Shown here piece after piece: positions 9,017-17,251 of a DNA stretch of 64,000 nt. Below the pieces are notes generated by a model. That model ran no database searches and was not told where the DNA came from. It worked only from the letters and a program-made list of their open reading frames with translations. Source of the stretch: Actinokineospora inagensis DSM 44258 (GTDB lineage: Bacteria; Actinomycetota; Actinomycetes; Mycobacteriales; Pseudonocardiaceae); the NCBI RefSeq assembly GCF_000482865.1, contig NZ_AXWW01000033.1, forward strand, positions 30,408 to 94,407, given 5' to 3'. A program made the translations under genes and the position numbers. Position 1 is the stretch's first letter, and every line of letters starts with the position of its first letter.

Positions 9017-10830
9017 CCAGCACCAAACTCCTTGTGCACCAATTGTTCTTCGGCTTCAACGAGTCACGCGGCGAGCACACCCTGCTGGACGCGTCGTTCT
9101 CCGGGGCCTCGGCGAGGGACGCTTGGGCGAGCAAGTTGCGCAACCACACCAGGTTGAAGGTCGACGGCGGCGGTGAGGTCCCCCCGCGCGCGTTCAGCTA
9201 CCTGCGGTTTGCCGACGGCACCGCCGCCGTGATCACCCGGTTTGCCGACGGGCACTCCGCAGGGCGCGGTGACGCGCACGCGCTGACCGGGACCGCGGAG
9301 GTTCTGACCCCGGAGATCGCGATGGGTCTGGAGTCGTGGCCGGAGTGGCAGGCCAGGTCCAGCGCCAAACGACCACCGAGGGAGATCACCGCGGCTGAGT
9401 TGGCCGCGGTGGCGGATGATCTGTCGGTGGAGCGGGCGAATCGAGTGCGGGGCCTGTTGGGCGTGGTGCTGACCACCATGCTCCCGCAGCCGGGTGCTCC
9501 GATCAGTATCATCAACTGCCGGGAAGAAGACAAAGTACCACTGCTACGCGCCATTTACGTCGCTGCAGACGTCTACCTGCGCAATAGTCTCGGTGTCAAC
9601 CGGAGTTGGACGTTCTCGACTTTCGAACATCGGCACGGCGACACTCTCGAGAACCTGCCCGAGTTGGTGTTCCTCTCGGCATGGCCCGATGAGCGGCGCC
9701 CCAACCGCGTCCACGTCGACCTCAGCCAGCCCGCCGTGTTGTCGGCGGAGGCCCAACGCCTCGTGGACCGGATGTTCGACCAGACGGGCGCCCAGCCCTC
9801 GACAGCAAACCAGGTCGAGGCTCCGGTTCCCACCGTGCCCAGCCCGATCGCGCGCCGACCTGACCCACAGCCGCAGGAGAACGCGGTGCGGCAGGTCGCC
9901 CAGCCCGCCGCGACCGTGTCGCGGCCCGCGCCGACCTCGGCGGTCGACGCGTTGTTGCGGGCCACTTCCATGGCCGAGTTCCAGGCCACGCTCGACGCCG
10001 TCGCGCGCGGCGGCGACCTCCTCTGGAAGTCGACGACCGTCGAGGACATCGATCGGCTCACCGACCGGATCGACCAGTTCGCGTTGGTGGACAGCCTGGT
10101 CAAGTTGGGGCACGCCTGCTACGGCACGCAGGTGGAGAACCTGGGCGACCCGCAGGCCCGCAGGCACGCGATGGATGTCATCGCCCAAAGCCACTCGACG
10201 CGCTTCACCAACATGTTGGTGGCATCGCTGTTGGCGAACCCACACCAAGATGTCATCGACGCGTTGCGGAAACGCTTGCAAGGCAAGGCATGGGAAGCGC
10301 CGTCCACGCGGCCGGGTAGGTTCGTCGGGCGGGCCGAGCAGTTGCTCCGGCAACACAACCGGTGGCAGCGGGTGGCGATCATCCTGCTGTCCGTGGTGAC
10401 TGTGTTCGTTGTCGGCCTCTTCGTGGGCAGGAGCCTCGTGGCGAACCAATCCACCCCGACCGCGACTCCGCAGACGACCTTGCCTACCAAGGCAAACGTG
10501 CCGGCGCCCACGACCACACAGCCGGACGTGACGCTGCCCCCTGTGCAGCTCCAGTCCGAAGCGATTGATGTAGTCCTGCCCGTGGCGGAGGGCAGCAAGT
10601 TGTGGTCGTTCGTCCGGACTGCCACAGGGGTGTACCCACAAATGCAGTGCACAGATACCTCGCCGCGCAAGTGGGTCTGTGTGCGGCAGCTCGAACACAA
10701 GGGGCTGTATGGCGCGGACGGCGAGTTCCTGTTTGCCGTTGTGACGAAGGACTTACTGGCAACGGTGGCGGCGAACGTGGACAAGCCGTTGCAGGACATC
10801 GGGTTGGCCTACCAGAGGGTCGGTGGCTGA
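9013..10830 (+). CDS. GAP1-like GTPase-associated membrane protein
   Basis: 605 aa, GTG start at 9013 overlapping the GTPase stop; upstream in-frame extension runs through the GTPase gene and is rejected. The first 110 residues (LLVHQLFFGFNESRGEHTLL, then a YLRFADG strand and a WPEWQ motif) resemble the N-terminal domain of GAP1 (GTPase-associated protein 1) proteins. A Pro-rich linker lies near residues 265-310. One membrane helix lies at about 454-475, followed by a Thr/Pro-rich stalk and an exterior domain of about 100 residues with Cys pairs. Adjacency to the GTPase fits the GAP1 assignment. The family call rests on motif memory, not on a search. Confidence 0.7.
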   Translation: MTSTKLLVHQLFFGFNESRGEHTLLDASFSGASARDAWASKLRNHTRLKVDGGGEVPPRAFSYLRFADGTAAVITRFADGHSAGRGDAHALTGTAEVLTPEIAMGLESWPEWQARSSAKRPPREITAAELAAVADDLSVERANRVRGLLGVVLTTMLPQPGAPISIINCREEDKVPLLRAIYVAADVYLRNSLGVNRSWTFSTFEHRHGDTLENLPELVFLSAWPDERRPNRVHVDLSQPAVLSAEAQRLVDRMFDQTGAQPSTANQVEAPVPTVPSPIARRPDPQPQENAVRQVAQPAATVSRPAPTSAVDALLRATSMAEFQATLDAVARGGDLLWKSTTVEDIDRLTDRIDQFALVDSLVKLGHACYGTQVENLGDPQARRHAMDVIAQSHSTRFTNMLVASLLANPHQDVIDALRKRLQGKAWEAPSTRPGRFVGRAEQLLRQHNRWQRVAIILLSVVTVFVVGLFVGRSLVANQSTPTATPQTTLPTKANVPAPTTTQPDVTLPPVQLQSEAIDVVLPVAEGSKLWSFVRTATGVYPQMQCTDTSPRKWVCVRQLEHKGLYGADGEFLFAVVTKDLLATVAANVDKPLQDIGLAYQRVGG

Positions 10831-12181
10831 GCGGCGTCGTCCATCTGTGGTGGGCGGCGAGGTGGTGGTGTGGCTGGTGGCGTTCCTCGTGCTGCCCACG
10901 GTTGTGGACCGCGCGGGGAACGACCACGGCGGGATGTGGGTCGCGTCGGCCGGTGGGTGGTTGGCGCTGTTCTGGCTCGTGCCCTGCGCCGCTGTCGCCG
11001 TGGTGGTGTGGCGGAGCAGGGTCGGAGTCGTCGCCGTGGTCACGGCCGTTTGCACGGTGGGATACGTCGTGGCGTTGCTGGTGTTCTCGCATCCGGCAGG
11101 GGAAGCGGCCGTCTACGAGGCGGGAGTCGATCCGGCGGTAGGGATCGGATGGGGGCTGCCGATCGTCGTCGGGACCATGGTGGTGGTGCTGGTCCGATGC
11201 GCGCGGCGGTTGCGGAACCCGTACGGGGGCGGGGCGGTGGCGGGAGTCGCCCTGGGTACGGCGGTGGCGGTCGTGCTCTTGGTGGTGCGGCACGAGGATG
11301 ACCGGGTCAGCGCCGTGTTGCTGGCCGCGGAGTCCAATACGGCGGTCGACGCCGCACACGGGGACAAGGCGGCGGGCGACGAACCACGGCTGTACACCGG
11401 GGTGCTCGGCTCATCGAAGTGCGGCCCGCTGCCGTCGGATGACCTGACGGCGGTGGTGTTGCGATGGGACACCCGCGTCACCGCATTCGGTGCATACGGC
11501 AGTTCGCCCTACCCCTATGCGGCCGTCTTGCAGGCCGGGACCTCGGTGCTGGTCGATCAGCACGGCGTGCCCAAGATCCGCTGCGGCGATGGCACCCGGT
11601 TGGACCGGCCGACGGGCGTGCCCGAGCGCTTCCGGGGTACGCCGTGGCCGGGTTTCGCGGCCGACCACACCGTCGAGGTGACCCCTGCTCCCACCGCGAT
11701 CACGTCGTTCACCCTCGCTGGCCGTGAGCAGATCAACCGGCCGAGCGGTACCGCGGGGGAGCGGGACTGGCTGGACAAGCCGGACAGTGCCATCCTCAAT
11801 GGACAGTACTCCCTCAGCGGCACACTGACCACGTGCAACCTGTCGGACTGCTCGGGGCTGCAGACGTTCACCAGGGGACTCAAGGTTTCCGGGTGCCCCA
11901 ACGCTTGCCTGGTTACCGTCGTGGACTGGCCCTCGCCGAGTCGGCTTTCCGTTGCCGGGGGCACCTGGTCGGCCACGGGCACGCCGGACAGGCCGTACCG
12001 TTGTCAAGGCGTGGACACCCACACCGCGGCGGCCATCACCTTCACCGTCAAGTCCGGCAAGGTCGTCAACGGCCAGTGGAACGCCGACCGGGTCGAAGGC
12101 GACTACCGCATCTACACCGACATACCGGATGCCTGCACCGATGCCAACGTGATCTGGCACTTCACCGGCACGCTCGACTGA
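10823..12181 (+). CDS. Membrane protein with Cys-containing exterior domain
   Basis: 452 aa, GTG start overlapping the previous stop by 8 bases. Residues 1-165 contain four to five hydrophobic helices. The remaining 285 residues are hydrophilic, rich in Thr, Gly and beta-strand patterns, with Cys at regular intervals (SKCGP, IRCGD, TTCNLSDCSG, SGCPNACL, YRCQG, DACTD), as expected of a disulfide-bonded domain outside the cell. No family is recognised. As the last gene of the operon it may be the sensing end of the complex, an inference. It converges on the Nudix gene with one base between the two stops. Confidence 0.75.
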   Translation: MAERRRPSVVGGEVVVWLVAFLVLPTVVDRAGNDHGGMWVASAGGWLALFWLVPCAAVAVVVWRSRVGVVAVVTAVCTVGYVVALLVFSHPAGEAAVYEAGVDPAVGIGWGLPIVVGTMVVVLVRCARRLRNPYGGGAVAGVALGTAVAVVLLVVRHEDDRVSAVLLAAESNTAVDAAHGDKAAGDEPRLYTGVLGSSKCGPLPSDDLTAVVLRWDTRVTAFGAYGSSPYPYAAVLQAGTSVLVDQHGVPKIRCGDGTRLDRPTGVPERFRGTPWPGFAADHTVEVTPAPTAITSFTLAGREQINRPSGTAGERDWLDKPDSAILNGQYSLSGTLTTCNLSDCSGLQTFTRGLKVSGCPNACLVTVVDWPSPSRLSVAGGTWSATGTPDRPYRCQGVDTHTAAAITFTVKSGKVVNGQWNADRVEGDYRIYTDIPDACTDANVIWHFTGTLD

Positions 12182-12182
12182 C

Positions 12183-12896
12183 TCACGAATGGGACCTGGG
12201 GGTCCGCTGCATCGGTGGGTGCAGGACGGCGGCGGGGCCCGCGCGGTAGAGGGTGGCGGGTCGGCCGTTCTTGGGGTGGCGCTTCTCGTCGGTGGATATC
12301 ACGAATCCCTCCGCGTCGGTGACCTTGCGGTGGAAGTTGGGGCGGTCGAGTTCGATGCCCCACACCGCCTCGTACACCTCGCGCAGGTCGGCGATGGTGA
12401 ACAGGGGGGCGCAGAACGCGGTGGCGATGGTGGTGTTCTCCAGTCTGAGCCGCGCCTGTTCGACCGCGTCGGCGAGGATGTGGTCGTGGTCGAAGGCCAG
12501 GGTGACCTCCGGCGACATCGCCTCGGTGACCTCCACCCAGCCCGCGGCCGCGGCGTCCGACCCGGCGGACGGGATCGGCAGCCGCGGTGCGATGGCGAGG
12601 AAGGCGCAGGTCACCACCCGTCCCCGGCTGTCCCGGTCGGGCGCCGAGTACACCCCCACCTGCTCCAGGTGGAAGGTCTCGGCGTCCAGCCCGGTCTCCT
12701 CCAGCAGCTCCCGCGCCGCGGTCTCCTCCACCGTCTCCCTGCCCCGGAGGAACCCGCCGGGGAGCGCGAGCATCCCCTGGTGCGGCTCGTTGGCCCGGCG
12801 GACCAGCAGCACCCGCAGGGCACCCCCGGTGATGGTGAGGATGACCAGGTCCGCGGTGAGGTGGACGAGTTCGCGCTTGCGCCTGCCTGGAGCCAT
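12183..12896 (-). CDS. Nudix protein with C-terminal winged helix (NrtR-like)
   Basis: 237 aa. A full Nudix box, G-x5-E-x7-RELLEETGL, begins in LPGGFLRGRE at about residue 47. The last 80 residues (FTIADLREVYEAVWG, then NFHRKV) match the winged-helix DNA-binding half found in NrtR-type regulators, which pair an ADP-ribose-sensing Nudix fold with an HTH. It could be an active hydrolase, a repressor, or both; the catalytic Glu residues are present. It is transcribed away from the two-gene module to its right. A TATGAT hexamer lies just before the ATG, and the motif CTAGTCGGCCTGAC upstream recurs in front of the second Nudix gene. Confidence 0.85.
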   Translation of the reverse strand: MAPGRRKRELVHLTADLVILTITGGALRVLLVRRANEPHQGMLALPGGFLRGRETVEETAARELLEETGLDAETFHLEQVGVYSAPDRDSRGRVVTCAFLAIAPRLPIPSAGSDAAAAGWVEVTEAMSPEVTLAFDHDHILADAVEQARLRLENTTIATAFCAPLFTIADLREVYEAVWGIELDRPNFHRKVTDAEGFVISTDEKRHPKNGRPATLYRAGPAAVLHPPMQRTPRSHS

Positions 12897-12902
12897 TCCG
12901 CC

Positions 12903-12908
12903 ATCATA
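12903..12908 (-). promoter_or_regulatory. -10-like TATGAT, possible leaderless start
   Basis: On the - strand TATGAT is followed by six bases and then the ATG of the Nudix regulator. This spacing would place transcription start at or next to the A of the start codon, as in leaderless actinobacterial messages. No good -35 is seen. Confidence 0.35.
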
Positions 12909-12950
12909 CCCATTTCTAGTCGGCCTGACATGAACCGGGTACCGGCGCCG

Positions 12951-15302
12951 TCAGTCTTCCTCCGTCCACTCGGCATCGACGACATCCGGGTCGTCGGTCG
13001 CCCCCGGCCCCAATTCCCGGACCCGCCGGGTGTCGATGAACCGCTGCTCCGTGCTCCGACCGGTCCACTCGTCCCACCGGCGGTTGCGCCGCTCGTACTC
13101 GCGCTGCACCCACTTGGGGCCTTCAGCGGCGATCGCCTCCAGGATGTGCAGCGACGCGGTCACCCCGGACGCGTCCAACGCCAGGTCCTTGAGCCGGTCG
13201 GGGTCCTCGGTCTTGGTGCCGTGCAGCCCTTCCGGGTTCTCCACGATCACGGTGATGTCCTCCTGGTTGCGCAGCGCGATGTGCAGCGCCCGGCTGAAGA
13301 CCACGTTGTCGGTGGCCTCGGTGACCGAGAGGTTGCGGCGCGAGGTGTAGAGCACCTGCCGCCGCTCGCCCGCGAACTGCACGCCGACCTCGGACACCTT
13401 GACCGCGGTCAGCGACCCGTAGCTGAACGAGAGCCGGTTCTCGTCGTGGATCGCGCCGTCCTCGAAGTCGAGGTCCACGCTGACCTGGCGGACCCCGTTC
13501 TCGGTAAGCAGGAAGATCAGCACCGTGTAGGCCGAGTACCGCGGCGGCCCGTAGACGACCCGGCCCATCTTGGCGTTCGCCTTGCCCTCGACCAGGATGA
13601 TGTGGCCGACGATGTCGCTGCTCACCAGGTTGGACCGGCGCATCGCGGTGGACTTGAGGTAGTCCTTGTCCCAGGCCAGCCAGGTGGCCATCTCGGCGTC
13701 GGTCGGCCGGTCCGCCAAGACCGCGCGCCACTCCTCGTACGCCTTGGTCTCCTCCTCGTGCAGTCGCCGCATGTCGGCGAGTTCCAGGCGCCGCGCGAAC
13801 AGCTCGCCGAGCAGCTTGACACCGCCGTAGAGCCCGCCGACGAGGGCGAGGCAGCCCAACACGAGCAGCGTCAACGGCTTCGGCTCCCACGACTGGGCGC
13901 TGGAGACCAACCGCGCGAATCCGAACAAGCCCACGGCGACGGCGGCGAACGCGATGAGCCCGGACCGGACCGTCGGGAACCTCAGCTTGCGGAAGTCGTG
14001 GAGCGTCCCCTCCTGCCATTCGCGCGTGGTGCGCTTGGCGTGCCACCTGATCAACCAGTCGAGCGTGTTGCCGCCGATCTCCTCGGTGTGGTCCGGTCCG
14101 CGCCGGTACACCAGATCGGACAGGTCGCCCGCGTAGACGGAGTCGTCGTCCTCGTCGTCCACCCGTTCGACGGGTTCGCCGTAGGTGCGGATCAGCCGGG
14201 CGATCAGCGCGATCGCGGACCCGGCCATGGCGGTGACCCACTCGTCGGTCTGCTTGCGCTGCACGCCCCGGCGCAACTCCCGCCTGGTGAACTGGTACCG
14301 CACCAGCGCGTCGATCTGCTCGCGGAAGTCCTCGCTGCCGTACTCGACCTCCGGCTGCTTGCGGGACGGCGGCACGGCGCCCGACTCGCCCAGTTCGAAC
14401 TCGTGCCTGCGGCGCTCCCCCCGGTACGCGAGCAGGTCGGCGCCGAACCAGCAGGTGGCGCCCGCGCCCACCACGAACAGGGCGAGGAACCCGACCGTCG
14501 CGACGCCCGCGGCGGCCTGGAGCGTGGCGAACGCGGCGATCACCGCGACCAGGAACCCCAAGACCCCGCCCACCGCGAGGCACCAGAGCCGCAGGTCGAA
14601 CCGCCCGTTGTAGTAGGGCTGCGCCTGCCGCGGCGCGGTGGGGTCGGGGTGGAAGAACAGCCGCGCCCGCCGTTGCCTGCCCTTGGCGATCCGCTCGGTG
14701 CGGATCAGGTCGCCCACCAGCCGGTCGACGTGGTCGCGCACCGTGCCGTTGAGCATCTTCGCCAGGTGCCGGGTGACCTCGCCGCGGCGCTCGTCGGAGA
14801 GCCCCTTGAACCGGTCGAGCACCCCGGCCAGCCGCTCCCGCTGTTCGGGTGAGTCCCGCCGCTGCTGCTCGAAGGCGCACCCGAGCAGGTTGCTGATCAC
14901 CTCGACCGCGGCGCTCCACTCGTCGTCGAAGCCCTGCGCGACGCTCTGCGCCAGGCGCAGGTCGGCCACGTCGTCCGGGCTCAGGTCGGTGATCGTCCGG
15001 TCGCCGAGGATGGCGAGCGTGTAGTGGTAGGCGATCCGCGATGTGCGCACCCCGGAGCGCACGACGTCGCCGAGCAGGCCCTCGGCCTTGCGCGGGAAGC
15101 CGCCGTCGAGGAAGTCCTCGGCGAGCTCCACCTTCCGCTCCGGCGGGTCGTCCTTGTGCTGGATGTAGATGTCGGACTGGAAGACCGCGTGGTTGATCTG
15201 GGTCTCCACCCGGGCGTTGCCGGACATGGTGTTGTGGATGTCGCCCGAGTTGGGTGGGCCTGCGTTGGGTGGGGCGTTGTTGGGGAAGTCCTGGTTGTTC
15301 AC
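12951..15302 (-). CDS. Multi-pass membrane protein with N-terminal RHIM/amyloid-like motif
   Basis: 783 aa, GTG start overlapping the upstream stop by 4 bases. Residues 1-20 are Asn/Pro-rich. A motif at about residues 22-47 (IHNTMSGNARV, then QI) is nearly identical to one in the upstream gene. A helical region with TPR-like amphipathic helices spans about 55-200. Hydrophobic segments lie near 225-280 and 445-505, with a charged cytoplasmic loop between. The last 240 residues form a beta-rich domain (SVDLDFEDGAIHDE, VLYTSRRNLSV). No enzyme signature is seen. The shared motif is the kind used by bacterial amyloid signalling pairs, so this may be the membrane-directed effector triggered by its partner. 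That role is inference. Confidence 0.8.
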   Translation of the reverse strand: MNNQDFPNNAPPNAGPPNSGDIHNTMSGNARVETQINHAVFQSDIYIQHKDDPPERKVELAEDFLDGGFPRKAEGLLGDVVRSGVRTSRIAYHYTLAILGDRTITDLSPDDVADLRLAQSVAQGFDDEWSAAVEVISNLLGCAFEQQRRDSPEQRERLAGVLDRFKGLSDERRGEVTRHLAKMLNGTVRDHVDRLVGDLIRTERIAKGRQRRARLFFHPDPTAPRQAQPYYNGRFDLRLWCLAVGGVLGFLVAVIAAFATLQAAAGVATVGFLALFVVGAGATCWFGADLLAYRGERRRHEFELGESGAVPPSRKQPEVEYGSEDFREQIDALVRYQFTRRELRRGVQRKQTDEWVTAMAGSAIALIARLIRTYGEPVERVDDEDDDSVYAGDLSDLVYRRGPDHTEEIGGNTLDWLIRWHAKRTTREWQEGTLHDFRKLRFPTVRSGLIAFAAVAVGLFGFARLVSSAQSWEPKPLTLLVLGCLALVGGLYGGVKLLGELFARRLELADMRRLHEEETKAYEEWRAVLADRPTDAEMATWLAWDKDYLKSTAMRRSNLVSSDIVGHIILVEGKANAKMGRVVYGPPRYSAYTVLIFLLTENGVRQVSVDLDFEDGAIHDENRLSFSYGSLTAVKVSEVGVQFAGERRQVLYTSRRNLSVTEATDNVVFSRALHIALRNQEDITVIVENPEGLHGTKTEDPDRLKDLALDASGVTASLHILEAIAAEGPKWVQREYERRNRRWDEWTGRSTEQRFIDTRRVRELGPGATDDPDVVDAEWTEED

Positions 15303-16408
15303 GGCAGTGCCTCGATGATCTCGGAGAGTTGGTCGTGCAGTCGCGGCACGTCGCGGAAGAGTTCGGCGAGGGCGAGCACGCTGGTGCGCGGCGCGGCCGG
15401 GTCGGCCCCGGCCGCCACCGCCTTCCTGAGGTTGTCCAGTTCCAGCATCGCCGTGCCGAACTGGTCCTCGTCGAGGCCGCCGGTGTTGAAGGTGGTGTAC
15501 GCGGCACTGGTCAGGCGCGCGATCATCGGCCCGACGGCCGGGCCGGGTGCGCCGTGGTCGGGGTGCACCGTCAGGCCGCCGTGCAGCACGCCGATCTGGT
15601 TGGTGACCCGCGCGTTGCCGCTCATGTTGTTGTGGAACGTCATATCCGCCTTCCCGGACTCGGTGTGGTGGCTCGCCGGTGGGACCTCGGCGTGCTCGGC
15701 GACGAGCGCCGCGGCGAACGCGGCGGCGTTGCCCGCGGCCAGGTCCCTGGCCCCTGACCCGCGGGTGCGGTCCTTGTCCCGGTCCGCGAAGTCGCTGATC
15801 CCGCGGATCGACATCGTGGGGGTCGCCCCGTTCAGGTGCCCCGCGTGCGCCATGCCCGCGCTCTCGGTCTCGATGGCCGTCGCGTCGTTGAAGTGGTGCC
15901 CGAGCCGGCGGGCCAACTCCGACTCGCGGTCAGCCAGGATGACCTCGCCCGCGGCGATGGGGGCGAAGTGGACCGCCGCCTCGCGGCCCGCCCGAGCGTG
16001 CCGCCACCACGGCGTCCGGCCGACGTGGCGGGCGGTCTGCAGGAGGTCGTGCGGCGCCTCGAAGGCCTGCGGCCGCGCGTGGAACCCGTTCTCGTCCAGC
16101 CTGCCGCCCTGGTAGGCGTAGATCCGGGTGCCGACGACGACGTCGCCGATGGCCACCCGGTCGCGCAGTCCACCCGCGATGCCGACGAACAGCACGAACC
16201 CGGGCCGGTACCGGGTGATCGCGCTGCCGGTGATGGTGGCGGTGGTGCCGTTGCCGGTGCCGGAACAGGCGATGGCCACCTCGTGGCCGCCGGTGACCCG
16301 GCCGACCTCGAACCGGGTGCGCAGGTGGTCCCACTCGGTGCGCAGGCCGGTGCAGTGGTGTCGGATGGCGAGGTATTCCTCGTCCAGTGCGGTGAGGATG
16401 ACGAACAT
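15299..16408 (-). CDS. Nucleoside-phosphorylase-like protein with RHIM/amyloid-like motif
   Basis: 369 aa. Residues 1-240 form a PNP_UDP_1/MTA-SAH nucleosidase-like domain: ILTALDEEY at the start, GTGNGTTA near 50-57, LFVGIAGGLRD near 73-83, the ribose-binding AIETESAGMAHAG near 178-190, and IRGISDFAD near 201-209, where the catalytic Asp is expected. Residues 258-281 (FHNNMSGNARV, then NQIGVLHGG) form an amyloid-like motif with the Q-x-G core seen in RHIM-type sequences. An 80-residue helical tail follows. PNP-like domains appear in bacterial and fungal immune proteins as sensors or nucleotide-consuming effectors. The downstream gene overlaps by GTGA and carries the same motif, so the two products probably interact. 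Confidence 0.85.
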   Translation of the reverse strand: MFVILTALDEEYLAIRHHCTGLRTEWDHLRTRFEVGRVTGGHEVAIACSGTGNGTTATITGSAITRYRPGFVLFVGIAGGLRDRVAIGDVVVGTRIYAYQGGRLDENGFHARPQAFEAPHDLLQTARHVGRTPWWRHARAGREAAVHFAPIAAGEVILADRESELARRLGHHFNDATAIETESAGMAHAGHLNGATPTMSIRGISDFADRDKDRTRGSGARDLAAGNAAAFAAALVAEHAEVPPASHHTESGKADMTFHNNMSGNARVTNQIGVLHGGLTVHPDHGAPGPAVGPMIARLTSAAYTTFNTGGLDEDQFGTAMLELDNLRKAVAAGADPAAPRTSVLALAELFRDVPRLHDQLSEIIEALP

Positions 16409-16438
16409 CCGGTTGCTCCATCTGGGCCGAATCCGGTT

Positions 16439-16464
16439 GTCAGGCCGACACTAGCTTTAGTGTC
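16439..16464. promoter_or_regulatory. Shared motif and perfect palindrome upstream of both divergent genes
   Basis: GTCAGGCCGACACTAG at 16439-16454 nearly repeats the sequence before the other Nudix gene (12916-12929, opposite strand). It runs into a perfect palindrome, GACACTAGCTTTAGTGTC at 16447-16464, with 7-base arms and a 4-base centre. The site lies between the phosphorylase-like gene and the Nudix gene and could serve as an operator for either. Confidence 0.5.
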
Positions 16465-16469
16465 TGGGT

Positions 16470-16509
16470 GACATCAACCATGACATTTCAATGTCAACGG
16501 TGTGATGTC
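16470..16509. promoter_or_regulatory. Nested inverted repeats (operator candidate)
   Basis: The inner palindrome TGACATTTCAATGTCA at 16481-16496 is perfect. It is enclosed by outer arms GACATCA at 16470-16476 and TGATGTC at 16503-16509, also perfect complements. The arrangement, 27 bases before the Nudix start, suggests two dimers of one regulator or a dimer of dimers. The stretch is AT-richer than its surroundings, as expected of a promoter. Confidence 0.5.
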
Positions 16510-16536
16510 CCACTGACAAGAACTTAGGGTGCCGGT

Positions 16537-17007
16537 ATGGCTGAACAAGCGGGCGCGGCACGGGCGGTGGTCGGTCTCACCGTGGACCTGGTGGTCCTCG
16601 GGGACTCGGGAGGTGTCCCGGTGGTACTCGCCGTCGAACGCGCGAAACCGCCGTTTCGCGGCCATTTGGCGCTACCCGGCGGATTCGTGGAGCCGGACGA
16701 GGGATTGGCGCGAGCGGCGGTGCGCGAACTCGCGGAGGAGACCGGGGTGGTCGTCGGATGTCGACAGTTGCGACAGGTCGGTATTTATGGTGACCCCGGC
16801 CGCGACCCACGCGGCCGAATCGTCAGCGTCGCGTACCGAGTGCGCCTCGACGGCGTGCCCGCACCGGTCGCGGGCAGCGACGCCAAAGCCGCGCGGTGGG
16901 TGCCGGTGACCGTGTTCCTGGACGCCGCGACCCCGGTGGCCTTCGACCACCGCGAGATCCTGCACGCCGCCCTCCGATGCGGATCATGCGGCTGCCCGGC
17001 CCACTAG
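16537..17007 (+). CDS. Nudix hydrolase
   Basis: 156 aa, ATG start. The Nudix box is complete: LPGGFVEPDEGLARAAV followed by RELAEETGV, with the G-x5-E-x7-REUxEExGU pattern starting near residue 47. The protein consists of the catalytic fold only and lacks the winged helix of the first Nudix protein. The rest (YGDPGRDPRGRIVSVAYRV) resembles ADP-ribose or NAD-related pyrophosphatases, though the substrate is not fixed by the sequence. It is divergent from the phosphorylase-like gene across a 128-base region full of palindromes, so the two may be co-regulated. Confidence 0.85.
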   Translation: MAEQAGAARAVVGLTVDLVVLGDSGGVPVVLAVERAKPPFRGHLALPGGFVEPDEGLARAAVRELAEETGVVVGCRQLRQVGIYGDPGRDPRGRIVSVAYRVRLDGVPAPVAGSDAKAARWVPVTVFLDAATPVAFDHREILHAALRCGSCGCPAH

Positions 17008-17251
17008 GAAGCGAGGCTTGTTCAGTGGCATGGAAGTAGAGGCCGACGACGGCTGAGATAGTATCGGCGAAGATGGTGAAAGGCATTCCTCCGGTCGTCG
17101 AGGAACCGGGACTGCCTGAGGTTGACGATGCACTCGATCCGGACGTTGGCCCCTGGGTGGTGCGGTGTTCGCCGGAGAACTCCCCGATACAGTCCCGGGG
17201 TGAGCCCGGTGGCGTGACATGTCGCGGCGGCCCGTCTTCAGCGGTTTCAGG
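17008..17251. other. Gap without a convincing gene
   Basis: No start-to-stop frame with good codon use is seen. On the - strand, 17038-17218 reads through a fragment (HHPGANVRIECIVNLRQSRF and following Arg/Tyr-rich residues) that looks like a decayed coding remnant, with no usable start and no recognised family. Confidence 0.35.

Noticed and set aside
12189..14852. 887-aa open frame on the + strand
   Set aside because: Shadow of the Nudix regulator and membrane protein genes, whose motifs and codon use are clear on the - strand.
17038..17218. Transposase or integrase fragment
   Set aside because: The translated remnant has some protein-like character, but I could match it to no family and found no terminal repeats.
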